Shown here: positions 36,634 through 47,474 of the stretch, in pieces
Layout: each line of letters opens with the position of its first letter
Numbering within the stretch: the first letter of the stretch is position 1
From: Ophiura sarsii
Lineage: Eukaryota > Echinodermata > Ophiuroidea > Amphilepidida > Ophiuridae
Direction of reading: 5' to 3'
Assembly: GCA_035610835.1 (NCBI GenBank)
Contig: CM069457.1
Location: forward strand, 40,713,319 to 40,777,318
Length of the DNA stretch: 64,000 nt
Translations under genes and position numbers: made by a program
Notes under the pieces: generated by a model
Databases searched by the model: none
What the model was told of the DNA's origin: nothing
The model's input: only the letters and a program-made list of their open reading frames with translations

Positions 36634-37983
36634 TTAAGAATGAGATGTCAACAAGTTCATACAATAAGATTTGAAAATGAAAACCTCATATATAAAAAAT
36701 TGGCCCACTTTCAAAATCTTCTATGTGCAATTTCTGTTCAACCAACAAAACAGTATATTATGTCGATTTTAACATAGCTTTGATTGATGTAATGTAGAAA
36801 GAAATATATGAAAGAGAAATGTGAGAGAAATAATATATAAGAGTACTTATGCATTCAATAGCTTTATTTGATTTCTGATGGCAAACTATTTTATAAGCAC
36901 TGCGGAAAGTGCACACAAGTTGATCCAAATGTTTACATAACAGGTTTTTATTTAGCGGGTCAAATTACATTGTTTCCTGCCCAACGACGACATACTTTTC
37001 TGTTATCTACGTTAAGCCACACACAAAAAAGAAGTATATGTTTGCCCAAACAAGGGTACATTTTTTGAGGTCGGTCGATACACTTTGGAGTTATATTCGA
37101 AGCTTGCCCGATACTTTTAGAGAAGATAAACACCGTACAATCTAGTTTCCAATTACTTTAATGTTCTTATACGTTTGTTTTAATAACACCATATCATCCA
37201 AATGTGAAAAAAACACCTAAAAGCTTAGTGAAAGCGTGTGTGTTGAATGCAAGGGTGACAGGCTTGCAGCCCGTATTACAAACCCTCAGACCATTGTTTG
37301 ATGTCCTGTTTTTGCTAGGATCTTGAATGTGCACCTCATTGGTGTTTACAAGGGAGGATATGGGTATAATTAAAGTCTAGGACAGCTTGTTTATCTAGAT
37401 TTGCATCACAAGATACAAATATTATTTAAAACATACATTTTCCACCAGAGAAATATATCTTTATAAACAAACCATTTTTTTTTAGATTTTATGGGTCTGT
37501 CGTGTTTTTTTAGCCATACGTTCTTTTTAATGTTCAAAAATTGTTGGGCAAAATCCAATAATCATCGACATGCTCCACAGCAAATCCGACAGCAGGATGG
37601 CATGGCATGTTCAATTCAGATGGTGTTTATCTGATTTTGCAAAGGAACTCTTCTTCAACACCTATTTTGATGTACTTATTGAGATCGAATAGAAGAATGT
37701 ATATTTAGTTAAATTTTGGCAGATGGAATTGATCTTTTTTGAAAATGCTCGTTCTCGTTTCGTTCTCATTCTTCTAGATCTCATCATGATACAAAAGTTG
37801 ATAAATATTTTTAATCAGGTGTATTCAAAATCTACCTTACATACAGCTGAAATGGCATGGTTGTATTACAATTAATATAATTCCGGATAATTTAAAATTC
37901 ATAATTTGTTTAATACCCGTCGTATATGCCTATTATTTCTATATAATTCCGGATGTGTATCACATCATAAACTTGAGTATGTA

Positions 37984-38602
37984 CAAGGTGTCACACACGT
38001 TTCGAAACCTTTAATAAAACTTAATATTCTCGAATTCACAGTATAAAACTAAAAACATATTTGGATAGAGATGACTTGTATAATTATTTTGGTACCAAAC
38101 TAACAATAACAGCTATCTGTGTTGCCAACATACGGCTCGAAAGTCTCCTGAACTGTGAAACTGCACTTTCATATAAAAGTGTACTATATTGAGCTGAATT
38201 TAGTCAAGGATGGGACAAACGGAAAGAGGTAGGGCACAGAAAAAAGGTTCTCTACAATGATTCGTTTAATTTCAGATTGAACATTATTAATGTTGCGCAC
38301 AACATAATAAGTGAATACCTTTTTTTGAAAGAAATCCACACGAATGGAATGTGGGGAACGCGCCGCATGTGATTACAGTGACTTACACAGTGTGTCCAGC
38401 AAATAGAACAAGCTTTGGTATTGTGAGTTATGTAGCCAAACTGTGTGATTTATATTGAGGGGCCTCAAAAAGGGTTCATGTTTGGTACCAAAACGATTCT
38501 ACAAGTTTTCTCTTTCCAAATATATTTTCAGTTTGGCACTGCGACTTATTTTGAGAGAGATGCAAATCTTTAAAATGTTTTCAACACTTTTATGACACCC
38601 TG
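37984..38602. mobile_element. Mariner/Tc1-like MITE with long arms, B1
   Basis: Ends CAAGGTGTCACACAC and, inverted, CAGGGTGTCATAAAAG, flanked by TA on both sides. Internal inverted similarity includes GAGATGACTTGTATAATTA with GATTCTACAAGTTTTCTC, and the shared block TTTGGTACCAAAC. Present in both B1 and B2 (62053-62634), so older than the duplication. Confidence 0.8.
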
Positions 38603-38806
38603 TACTACGCGTCACGGATACACCATCCTTTATGTGTTAAAATGAACGAGATCGATTTGTTAGACTTGATATTCAAGGTGGAGTTTGATACGACCTTTTA
38701 AACAGCGTCCTTGACTTCCTAATTTCTGTAAGTATAAATCTCACACAAATCAAACTCTTATTCTATTCTCAAAGAAGATTTTAAGGATATCCCACGATGC
38801 ATTGCT

Positions 38807-39722
38807 GGAGTACCCGCCAACAAAGCTAACAAGCAGCGCTTTATCAACATGTTAGGGAATTCACTGGAGAAGGTGGGATGTACCATTATCTATGCCAGGG
38901 CTGACGCTGACGTACGTCCTGATAGTGAGAACAGCAGTGAAATCTGCAAAGCAGGTGGACACGGTTGTTATTGGAGAGGATACAGATCTTCTTATTCTTT
39001 TGTGTTATCATGGGGATGTGACAGCTATGGGCTTGTTCTTCAGACCAGAGACAAAGAAACACAGAGAATGGGATATCAAGAAAACAAAGGTCATGTTGGG
39101 TGAGGAACTTTGTTCACGGCTACTAATTGTACATTCACTAGCAGGATGTGACACTACCTCAAGACCTTATGGCATTGGGAAAGCAAATACCCTGAAACTT
39201 GCCCAAAAAAATGCTGCTTTCCAGAAATATGCAGACACTTTCAACAAAACAGCCATGACAAGAGAGGAAATAATTGAAACGGGCGAGAAGGCTTTAGTTT
39301 ATCTTTGCAATGGAGATAACCAATGTATAGATGACCTTGTGCGATTCTGTAGCAAGGTGGTGAAAAGTGCCAAATACGTTGAAGCTCAAACCCTGCCTCC
39401 AACATCAGCTGCCACAAAATATCACAGTATGAGAGTTTACTTTCAAATCCAAGAATGGAAGGAAGCTAGTGAAGGACTGAATCCAGAGGATTGGGGATGG
39501 AAAGTCAGGAATGGTATGTTACTTCCAGTGCAAACTGATCTTCCACCAGGGCCTGAGAGCCTCATTAAGATTTTCAGATGTAATTGCAAGAAAGGTTGCA
39601 ACACCCGGAGATGCACCTGCAAAAGTAATGGCATGGACTGTACTTGGATGTGTGGAGTGTGTAAAGGTGTCAGTTGCACCAATTCACCCAGGGTAGAACT
39701 AGAAAACGCAGCTAATGAATGA
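38807..39722 (+). pseudogene. PIN/FEN1-like plus CXC-domain protein, N-terminally truncated and frameshifted
   Basis: The long frame 38892-39722 (276 codons from its first Met) has VVIGEDTDLLILLCYH at residues 25-40, like an acidic strand of PIN/XPG-type nucleases, then HSLAGCDTTS (81-90) and GIGK (94-97), like the helix-hairpin-helix Gly-rich turn of FEN1 relatives. Its C-terminus has a cysteine cluster at about 230-262, CNCKKGCNTRRCTC ... CTWMCGVCKGVSC, of the tesmin/TSO1 CXC type. The N-terminal part GVPANKANKQRF ... ARADAD lies in another frame (38807-38916). The frames meet at a direct 4-bp duplication ACGTACGT (38910-38917). Removing one ACGT would restore continuity, so this is a frameshifted copy. 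No intron is visible. Proteins with this combination are multicopy and uncharacterised in invertebrates, as far as I know. Nuclease function is inferred from motifs only. Confidence 0.75.
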
Positions 39723-40007
39723 GATCTGACATTGAACTTGTCAAAACAAACATTCAGGTCTGTACAAGAAAACGCCGTACAAAACTACGAACATTGGTGT
39801 GGGAAATGTTATCTACTGAACTCTAATGAAAACCTTACAACTCAAAGCATAATTAGTTATCATAATTATGTACATGTACAATTATATATGTTTAAGTTAA
39901 GACATCTAATTTGATTCAGTTGGGTCCGTTATACACATTACAGTAGAAATGGTATGTTGTTCGCAATGGCAATCACTAATAAGCATAATTGGTAATCACT
40001 TACTAGC

Positions 40008-40584
40008 ATAATTTGCATAATAATATATAGTTTTTAAAGTGCAAACTACACAACCTGAGATTATGTTGCTACCTATATTCAAAAACAAGCTTATAATTTA
40101 CACACACAATAGAGATGCCTCATTTCTATCATATCCGATACTAAAACATGATGTTGCAATAATTTAAAAGATGCATATGTTTAAACCAAGTAACCCCAGC
40201 TGTTAATTTGCATATTACACTATCATTATGTAAGTTATTGATCTAAACCTACATCTCTTACACTCTAACTATACTCTGATCATTGACGTATAATAGTTTT
40301 ATATAGAGGCAGTTTGAATCACACTAATTGGATACACTTGTACACAGTTATAATGAAAAAATCATATATTTTTTGCTGATGATGTCAACTAATTTGCATA
40401 ATATGCATAATTTACATGTTTGTTGGTTACATTTATTATTCAAAACATATCTATTGTGTACTATGACCACTAAAACATAGATATAGACACTTAAAGTACT
40501 TTTATTGGATACTTAAGTGCAAAGTTAGAGCACAAAATGTATTTTTTCTTAATTGCGCAAGCTAATTTGCATATTATGCAAATT
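40008..40584. promoter_or_regulatory. Cluster of octamer (ATTTGCAT) motifs
   Basis: ATTTGCAT occurs at 40011, 40206, 40392 and 40565, and its inverse ATGCAAAT at 40577, within the AT-rich tract downstream of the PIN/CXC segment. The pair at 40565-40584 is a near-perfect palindrome around TATTATGCA. Octamers bind POU-type factors in animals. Chance is possible in AT-rich DNA, so a regulatory role is only a suggestion. Confidence 0.35.
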
Positions 40585-40727
40585 AGGCATATTTCCCATG
40601 CTCGGATCTTTCGGGACTTTTAGTATGGTGATATATAGACCTCATAGAAATGCATTGTGGTAGAAAACATTCTGTTGCAATTTGTGGTGGGTCAAGACAC
40701 TAATTTGACTGCACTATAAGGCTTTTT

Positions 40728-40848
40728 TCACATGATGCATTTGTGGAGCTCTTAAGTTTTAGAAATAAGAAAAAGGAACACTGAGAACTAATTTATTAAT
40801 TGATGTAAACTAGAATCTAAGAGCTCCAACGATGAATGCACTATGGTG
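40728..40848. repeat. Foldback inside the 2.2-kb insertion
   Basis: CACATGATGCATTTGTGGAGCTCTTA at the left has the inverse counterpart TAAGAGCTCCAACGATGAATGCACTATGGTG at the right (both given here split: GGAGCTCTTA and TAAGAGCTCC are the exact core). The same foldback is retained in the B2 derivative. Confidence 0.7.
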
Positions 40849-41034
40849 CCATGAGTTTGTGCATATGTCTATGGGAACCGAGACGAATTGGAGACCAGAT
40901 TAAGGGCATTTTGCAAAAACGCAATGCATTGTGGTGATGTCTTTGAAATTGTCTTTGTTCTATTCTATTCTATTCTTACAAGCAACAGACTTGCGGCAAA
41001 CTGTACCTATACGTTGTGCCCAAGCCTTGTTTAA

Positions 41035-41693
41035 GAGAAGTTTCAACCCTTTTTGGCGCCAAATTTATCAAGCATTGTAACTTTTAAACTATATGTGATG
41101 TACATAAAAGTATATTTTTTTTAAAAATAAAATGGGTCAAAGAATCCATTGTTGGTATCAAATTTCACTAAAAATAGTGATTTTTACATTTTTGCCTAAA
41201 AATCACTTTTTTGGCGCCAACATTTTCAGACAACCTAACAAAATATGTGTTTGGTAAAAAAATCCAAAATTTCACCGAAATAATCTAAATTCAATTATCT
41301 AGGATTGCATTTTTTTGGCTTAAAAATGTTTAGTTTTGAAATTATTTTTAATCTCAAAAATCACTTTGTTTGCACTTTTTTGGTCAATATTTTCGAAACT
41401 AAACATGTTTAAGCCAAAAATGCGATTCTTGATAGTTGACTTTACATGATTTTAGTGAAATTTTGGAATTTTTAACCAAAAACTGTTTTTGTTAGGTTTT
41501 GCTAACAAATTTGGCCCCCAAAAGATTTTTGGGCAAAAATGTAAATATCACTATTTCTTTGTGGAATTTGATACCAAATATGGATTCTCCGACTCATTTC
41601 ATTTCAGAAATTGTATACTTTCATGTACATTACATTATTAGTTTAAATGTTACAGTGCTTGATAATTTTCATAAAAAAGGGTTGACACCTCCC
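41035..41693. mobile_element. TTAA-flanked long-TIR element, B1 only
   Basis: TTAA lies on both sides (41031-41034, 41694-41697). B2 has a single TTAA at 63183-63186 with joined flanks, so this is a clean 659-bp insertion. Ends GAGAAGTTTCAACCC and, inverted, GGGAGGTGTCAACCC. The arms continue through ATCAAGCAYTGTAAC and further inside through GTGATTTTTACATTTTTGCC-like blocks. No ORF of note. piggyBac-like target choice; ends unlike M1. Confidence 0.9.
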
Positions 41694-42511
41694 TTAAACC
41701 CACGTGGTATCCTGGTTTTTTCATCTTGTGCATGCGATATTAAAGTGTACAGTTCGTCGCACTCCCAGACGTTCAAATGTTACTGCGTAAATCGTCTCCC
41801 GTTTCATCTCAATTAAATCTGATACACATGTAACGATAGCATCAGATGCTACTGGTATGTAACACAAACAAGTACACCCCTATCCTTTTGTGTCTATATT
41901 ATGATTAGTGCGTACAAGCTTGCATACTAGCGCAAGTAATTCAAGTTAATGGGAACAGTCGACAAAGCATTACTACGCCTTTCCGCGCCATGAATTTGTT
42001 TTGGTTAGCATATCCCCCATTGCAATCACATATCATATCAAATATCATCAAGAACGTTAGAAAGAGATTTGCAATCACAATCAATGCGTGGAAACTAAAT
42101 ACACCTCTTATTGTAAATTGTTTCCAGTGTGTTAGCTTTTGTTTCGATACAACAATTAGCATAAGCTCTATCAGTGTATATACAGTGAAGAGTTAAAAAG
42201 AAATTGTACGGGAATGAATATTTCCCCCCAAAAGACCAAACAAATTTGACAACCCAATGAAGCACGTATTTAAGAACATATTCTTCCGCCCATTTGAAAA
42301 AAGGATCACTATAATTGATCTTTGTTATTTAAAGTTAGGCTTGTTTTAATAAAAGAACCCATTTTGTGAGCTGTCCACGAAATGCTTATCTTTTGAAACT
42401 ATCCGTCTAAGTGAGGAGCAAAGTATACATAATCACACAGAGTTATTAATATTAAAATGATTTTTAAATAAGTTATTAATCAATGTATAAACAAACAAGA
42501 GAGTAGCCGTG

Positions 42512-42595
42512 TTTTTCCTTCTTTAAACCCTAACGCCCCTTTTTCCTTCTTTAAACCCTAACGCCCCTTTTTCCTTCTTTAAACCCTAACGCCCC
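42512..42595 (+). repeat. 28-bp tandem repeat, three copies
   Basis: TTTTTCCTTCTTTAAACCC followed by TAACGCCCC is repeated three times exactly. It contains CCCTAAC but is not a telomere repeat. Confidence 0.93.
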
Positions 42596-42597
42596 TA

Positions 42598-42818
42598 CAC
42601 ACAGAAAACACTATGTAAAAAATTATGTAAATATAGAACTCCATAATTATTATGTAAGAGTTTACATAAAACATGTAATATATACCCAAGCTTGTGTAAA
42701 TTCCCATGCAAAAGCTTTACACAACTGTTTACATAGTAATATGGAGTTCTATTTTTACACAGATTGTGTATTTTTTACATAATTTGTGTATTTTTTTTAC
42801 ATAGTGTTTTCTGTGTGT
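42598..42818. mobile_element. Foldback MITE, TA target
   Basis: CACACAGAAAACACTATGTAA at the left is inverted at the right as TTACATAGTGTTTTCTGTGTG. TA flanks both ends (42596-42597, 42819-42820). Arms extend through AGAACTCCATA. About 221 bp, non-coding. It lies directly after the 28-bp repeat. Confidence 0.88.
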
Positions 42819-43096
42819 AGACACTATGTTTATCTTCGTAACATAATTGCTTATTTGTATTATCTCAGCCATTACCATTTTTCCAAAGGGGTCGTTGACA
42901 CGTGAAAGCTCTTCGTGAGTTTTTTTCAACGACGCCTTGCATATATGCTATTGTTTTGTATATTTTTTGCTCTGACTTTGTATTGATATGTTGTATATGC
43001 GAAATAAATAAACCTGTAAACCACTACAAAACCCGACAGCGCTTCAATCTTGTACCGCGCGATCGCCCGGTTAATTTCGTGTTTTTTTAAAATCTA

Positions 43097-43175
43097 ACCC
43101 GTATAGCTGAGAGATCAGTCGGTAGAGCATCAAACTTGCACGCGCGTGGCACGGGTTCGATCCCCGGCGCATGCG
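43097..43175 (+). repeat. tRNA-like sequence / SINE head
   Basis: AGATCAGTCGGTAGAGCATC matches a pol III A box (TAGCTCAGTCGGTAGAGC type) and GGGTTCGATCCCCGGC a B box. An insertion near TAGCTGAGAG and a poor anticodon stem argue against a working tRNA. Similar to tRNA-derived SINE heads. Confidence 0.65.
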
Positions 43176-43634
43176 GAGGCTGATTTCCCTGCAAATTTGA
43201 CCAGTTTCTTTCCCCTGGTAGTTTAATTCACAAAACCACGCCCGTTGAGTTAGATAGAGCTAAGGACATTCGTCAGGAAGTCAAAAATGTTGTCACAATT
43301 AATATAATTCCTTTTTCTTAGTTTGAGCACACATGCATTATGAAAGGAATATGCCACTGTGACTCTACTACTCTGGTTTAATCCTTTTACGGCATGAATT
43401 TATATCAAATTCCAAATAGGACTGCGTGACTGCTTCTCTAAATTTTAGAAACAGTTCTGCTAAAGATGTATCCATATCGAAAGAATGTTTATGTTTGAAA
43501 TATGATGTATCGCAAACGATCACCTAAACCTAAAATGTATAGTCAAATATGCTAATTGAATATTAACTATGATGATACAACACTTTCATTTCAACCGCGG
43601 ATTGGTATATTGTTCCTACAGGTACATGTAAATG

Positions 43635-43672
43635 TTGTTCCATGAGTGCCCGTGAGGGCACGAATGGAACAA
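43635..43672. repeat. Short near-perfect hairpin
   Basis: TTGTTCCATGAGTGCCC pairs with GGGCACGAATGGAACAA around a GTGA loop. It sits at the left edge of a C1-specific insertion. Confidence 0.85.
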
Positions 43673-43756
43673 TTTATTTGTACGCCTACCCAGGCAATAG
43701 TCCCACTGTGTCAAACTTGTGTAATGAGGGCTCACCAAGTTGTTATGATTTCAATA

Positions 43757-43899
43757 CTGTAAAACAAGTTAATTTCGCGGCATATTTTTAATTGCTAATC
43801 ATCACCACTAGTGTCATCTTTACACACATTAATTCGCGGCAATATAATTTCAAGAATTTGAGCCTCTCGCGAAATTCGCGAAATTAACTTGTTTTACAG
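43757..43899. mobile_element. 143-bp MITE, TA target
   Basis: CTGTAAAACAAGTTAATTTC is inverted at the right as GAAATTAACTTGTTTTACAG, with TA on both sides (43755-43756, 43900-43901). The interior repeats TTCGCGG and TTCGCGAAA. It is part of the C1-specific insertion. Confidence 0.9.
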
Positions 43900-44358
43900 T
43901 ACCAACAGACTGGACTGGTACACTCCATAAAACAGGCTGGTATTAAAAGTTACAGACCATAATAAATAAATACACACTTAACTGGAAAATGTCATATTTA
44001 ACCCTTCTTTCAGTTGGTCCATAGTTGAACCTTGACAAGGAATCATTATTAACTACTTATTTTTTAAGTGTGTACATTTACAGGATTTTTGGCCAGACAT
44101 ATCTGTCTGTCATCACTGCTTCTGCCCTTGTCTGGGTGTTAGATCTGGCTAAGTTTGTAATTACTCTATCACTTAATTTTCTCTGGTATAAATTGTATGT
44201 GGATTTTTTGTTTTTGAGTAGGGTATTTAACATGTTTAAGTAGTGTCTGTTTTCAGGTACATGAATGTGTACAAGTTGAATATGTCCAATTTTTCCACTG
44301 TAAACAAGGTGTCTCTAGAGCTGAAATCATAACCTTGAGCGTACAACGTCGCGTCTTC

Positions 44359-44417
44359 AAGCGTCCTTGACTCTTTCCTATCAACAAAAGCGTCCTTGAC
44401 TCTTTCCTATCAACAAA
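44359..44417 (+). repeat. 29-bp tandem duplication
   Basis: AGCGTCCTTGACTCTTTCCT followed by ATCAACAAA is present twice in direct succession. C2 (54116-54150) and A1 (15517) have one copy. Confidence 0.88.
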
Positions 44418-45028
44418 TAAATTGCAGACATAGCAACATTATTCTGGCAGATTATATGGATGATTACTATGATGTGCCCATAATCCTTAAATCCTAGTTT
44501 GGAATCATGTGAAAACCTTTGGGCGGTTTAATAACACCCTGAATATGGCAACTTCACAGCTCGCGGATTACATGCACTATCCGCAAAGGTTCGTCTTCAT
44601 TTTTAACTCAAGTGGATCGGGTTTAGTGTTAATCGAACTGAAATGTTTCGCACATGGTAGTGATTACATTAGCCCCCTTCTAGACGAAACTCTCACAAAT
44701 TGGATTGTCTTTCGCTAGCTTAGTCAATTTGTTTATTAATAATGGAAGAGTAGCTAAAGCGGACGAGTTTTAAGTACATTTCTCTCGCCATGAAATCCGT
44801 CTGGATCTTGTTTATCATTATTTGAACAAGTATTTACCTTAAGAATTAATCATACTGAAACTTCATCGCCTACATTAAACGATCTATACATGCACACTCC
44901 CTGCTGAGTTGTAAAGTTAGGCGGCTTACCTCTAAACTTACCACGCTGAAATGCTCGCACAATGTACAGAACAGGTCTGGGTCCTGTTGCATACAAGTTA
45001 AGATACATCAGTTTTCAACTCTTCTTAA

Positions 45029-45267
45029 CACTTTCCACGCGGCAGGCGGCTGCAGACGACATTCCAAAATTTAACAAAATGTTTCAAAAATGTCAAATTT
45101 ATTGAATTTAATTACCATATCTGAAATCACAATGAGAAATGCATTGAAATAAGTACAAACATGCCTAGCAGTGGTTCAGTAATCCTTGAGATAGACTTTG
45201 AAAATTACGAAAAGGATTCTGAAAAATCTGTTTTGTAATGGTAAAACTAATAGCCGCGTGGAAAGTG
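45029..45267 (+). mobile_element. TTAA-flanked MITE (family M1), C1-specific copy
   Basis: Starts CACTTTCCACGCGGCAGG after TTAA (45025-45028) and ends GCCGCGTGGAAAGTG. The next TTAA is six bases further (45274-45277). C2 lacks it at about 56262 (CAACTCTTCGTAAGGGG), so this copy inserted after the C duplication or was lost from C2. Confidence 0.87.
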
Positions 45268-45565
45268 TTTCCCTTAAAAGGGGATAGTAAAGGTATTCAT
45301 AATTCAATATTCATGATATAGAACACACCCAAAAATGCGGTTATATAGCTCTGCTTATGGAGAATTATTTAATACTCCTCTGACCAAGCCAAGTTACTTA
45401 AGAAGAATCTGAACTTTTATGCAATAGAGCGCTGGATTAGCAGTGGTGATGACGTTTTAAAACTATTTTGTGCAAAGTATGCGCAAAGGTAGAAGATCAC
45501 TCAAGTAATAGCAAACAACATAGAGAGGTTTTGGTACGAGAGAAAAGCGCACGAAAACTCGTCCT

Positions 45566-45685
45566 ACTTGGCGCCTTTTACATTATTCACTGAATCAGCA
45601 GAAAGATAGCAATAGTAGAGGAGTGACTTGGCGCCTTTTACATTATTCACTGAATCAGCAGAAATATAACGATAGTAGAAGAGTG
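45566..45685 (+). repeat. 60-bp tandem duplication
   Basis: ACTTGGCGCCTTTTACATTA and the following 40 bp are repeated with a handful of substitutions (GAAAGATAGCAATAG against GAAATATAACGATAG). Confidence 0.92.
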
Positions 45686-46189
45686 AGAGCTTCGTCTGAA
45701 AGTGTGTTCATAAGATAGATACATGCGCGAAATATGTCATTAAAATAGAACTGAATTCGATTTACTCACATAGGAACCTCAACGGAAGTGAAACTTATCA
45801 GCTTACTAGAAATGATGAGGATTTTTTATGAACCGCCCACCTGTTTTCACGTGATTTTTACAGCAAGGAATTAAAGGATTGTAGATACATTTACAGACTG
45901 CACGTGTAATCCGTCTGGATTATTTTGTTATGTCTGCTATTGTTGTTGTTGTTATGCAGGAGTCATGGTCGCTTTAAGATACAGATATAAAGGAGCGATA
46001 CGCTTGTTTTCGGTTCAAATGAAAGTAGTGTATCTGGATTATGCTGTTATGTCTGCAATTTATTTTGTTGTTATGCAAGAGCCACGGACGCTTTAGGATA
46101 TTTTTTTAAATGAACGATACACCTGTTTGCGATTTAAATGGAAGTACTGTATCGGTGCAGGGATGTTTTAGATATTGAAATTCATAATT

Positions 46190-46255
46190 AGTATTATTAT
46201 TATTTCTTATATAGCGCAATTACATCAAAAAGAACTCAAGGCACTTTACAAAGAT
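46190..46255 (-). repeat. Retroposon-type tail, GCGCTATATAAG then ATTATT
   Basis: On the minus strand: TGTAAAGTGCCTTGAGTTC, then TTGCGCTATATAAG and AAATAATAATAATA. This arrangement is a familiar 3' tail of SINE/LINE-related repeats in many animals. The body upstream (higher coordinates) is not recognisable. Confidence 0.5.
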
Positions 46256-47209
46256 ATTTTACATGAAAGGTCATCCTTATTGTTGCATTCCAAAGTTTGA
46301 GTTGCATAACTCCAATGGTTCGTATTTTAGAAGCACAAGGTCACAAGAAATGTGCGCATTGAGTAGCACACAAACTGGTGGGTGGTTAATGCTAAGCAAG
46401 GCAAGTGATACAATCGTTATACAGAGTCAATAAAAAGAAATTGTGCACGGTTTGAAAAAGCCATTTGACTTTTATGTGTGCATTGAATTATAAAATTATT
46501 GTTGCTTGTATAAAGCATATTTAATCTAGTTCATGCTCTGAAAATATGGAAGTAATCGAGTCGCCAGACCAACAAGTAAAAGGTATTGAAAATAACTCAT
46601 TTTTGACCATTCCATTGGGATTCTCAGAAGATTAACTAGATTAAATGCGACTAAACCAAACAACGACATGATTCAATGTAAACATCAAGGTCAAAGGGTC
46701 TCTTTATCTACGCAATATTCGTTTGATTCACTCCGTATGCGCGAAAGATTTAATCACGATGTAACCATAAGGATGATTTACGGAATTAACCAATAATCCA
46801 ATAATAATTAATAACCAGGTGTAGAGTGCTCCCGAAATATGAAATATCAATTCTAAAGAATACATAGCTAAGAAATGTATAATGTTTGGCTCACAAATAG
46901 TCAGCCACCAGGAAATTTACATTAAAATAGTGGCTTGGAGAAAAAGATGAGGTGATTTGTAATGGTGCTCTGCTAACAAAATCCTCGTATCACAAACTGA
47001 AATAAACACTTACGCATTGCTTGTAAAGCGCAAAATCTAGTTTTGATGGTAACGTTGAAATCTTGACAAAGATTGTCCAAAGGGTATATGCTTGCTCAAA
47101 CCACAAACAGAACGCAGTCATAGTGTTTTGGTCCGGAAAACGTATTGAAAACTCGCCCGACTTTTACATTAACTCATACTTCTTGAGCTAGTATGCACGC
47201 ACTCAATAT

Positions 47210-47460
47210 CTATAAAAAAAGAACATACGGGGATAGTCCCATTTGCGTAATGTAGTATTCAAGTAGGCTCATGTAATCATTACATGTGCGAAAGATTTAA
47301 ATTGGGTTGAAACTAGAGACTATTTACGGATTTAAAATGTGAATGTCGGCGGAAGAGTGACAAATCCGCGAGCTATGAAGTTACCATAAATAGGATATGG
47401 TAAGGAGAACCGCCAAAAGGCCGTCAGGTGGCTTTCTACCAGGCTTTAAGCGATACAACA
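47210..47460 (-). repeat. Inverted copy of the dispersed module
   Basis: On the minus strand it reads GGCGGTTCTCCTTACCATAT, then AACTTCATAGCTCGCGGATT, then ATGTAATGATTACATGAGCC. This matches 36080-36250 and 57860-58020 in the forward direction. Confidence 0.75.
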
Positions 47461-47474
47461 CACATCTTGATGTA

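Larger units (their letters stand above)
38771..40956. mobile_element. TIR-bounded 2.2-kb insertion carrying a PIN/CXC coding segment
   Basis: The left end AAAGAAGATTTTAAGG followed by CCCACGATGCATTGC is inverted at the right end around GCAATGCATTGTGG, then AATTGTCTTT. The match is clearer in the B2 derivative (AAAGAAGATTTTAAGG against AAAGAGGATTTTAAAG, then CACAATGCATTGCG in both). The flanks consist of TATTCTATTCT-type repeats, so the exact target duplication cannot be read. A1/A2 show the uninterrupted counterpart ATTCTCGCAAGCAATAGAC near 13347. The insert holds the 38807-39722 coding segment, an AT-rich octamer-containing region and a small foldback. It is either an autonomous-type element of unfamiliar kind or a gene-capturing one. 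Confidence 0.6.
34875..42408. repeat. Segmental duplication copy B1
   Basis: Colinear with 56325-63906, starting at CTCTCTTTAAACATTCCC and ending at CTTTTGAAACTATCCGTCT. B1 carries a TTAA-flanked element (41035-41693) and a full-length 38771-40956 element. B2 carries a mariner-like insertion and a LINE insertion. Identity by eye is lower than A1/A2, so the duplication is older. Segments near 41740-42150 also match A1 near 13670-14110. Confidence 0.9.
43490..45345. repeat. Segmental duplication copy C1
   Basis: Matches 53480-56325 from GATGTATCGCAAACGATCAC to ATAGAACACACCC. It has its own insertion at about 43630-44343 and an M1 MITE at 45029-45267, where C2 keeps an almost uninterrupted CTTCGTAAGGGG site. 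Parts also match A1 near 15420-16330. Confidence 0.88.

Noticed and set aside
42512..42595. Interstitial telomere repeat (CCCTAA)
   Set aside because: The true period is 28 bp with one CCCTAAC per unit, not a hexamer array.
43097..43175. Functional tRNA gene
   Set aside because: A and B boxes are good, but the region before the A box has an insertion and the anticodon arm does not fold well.
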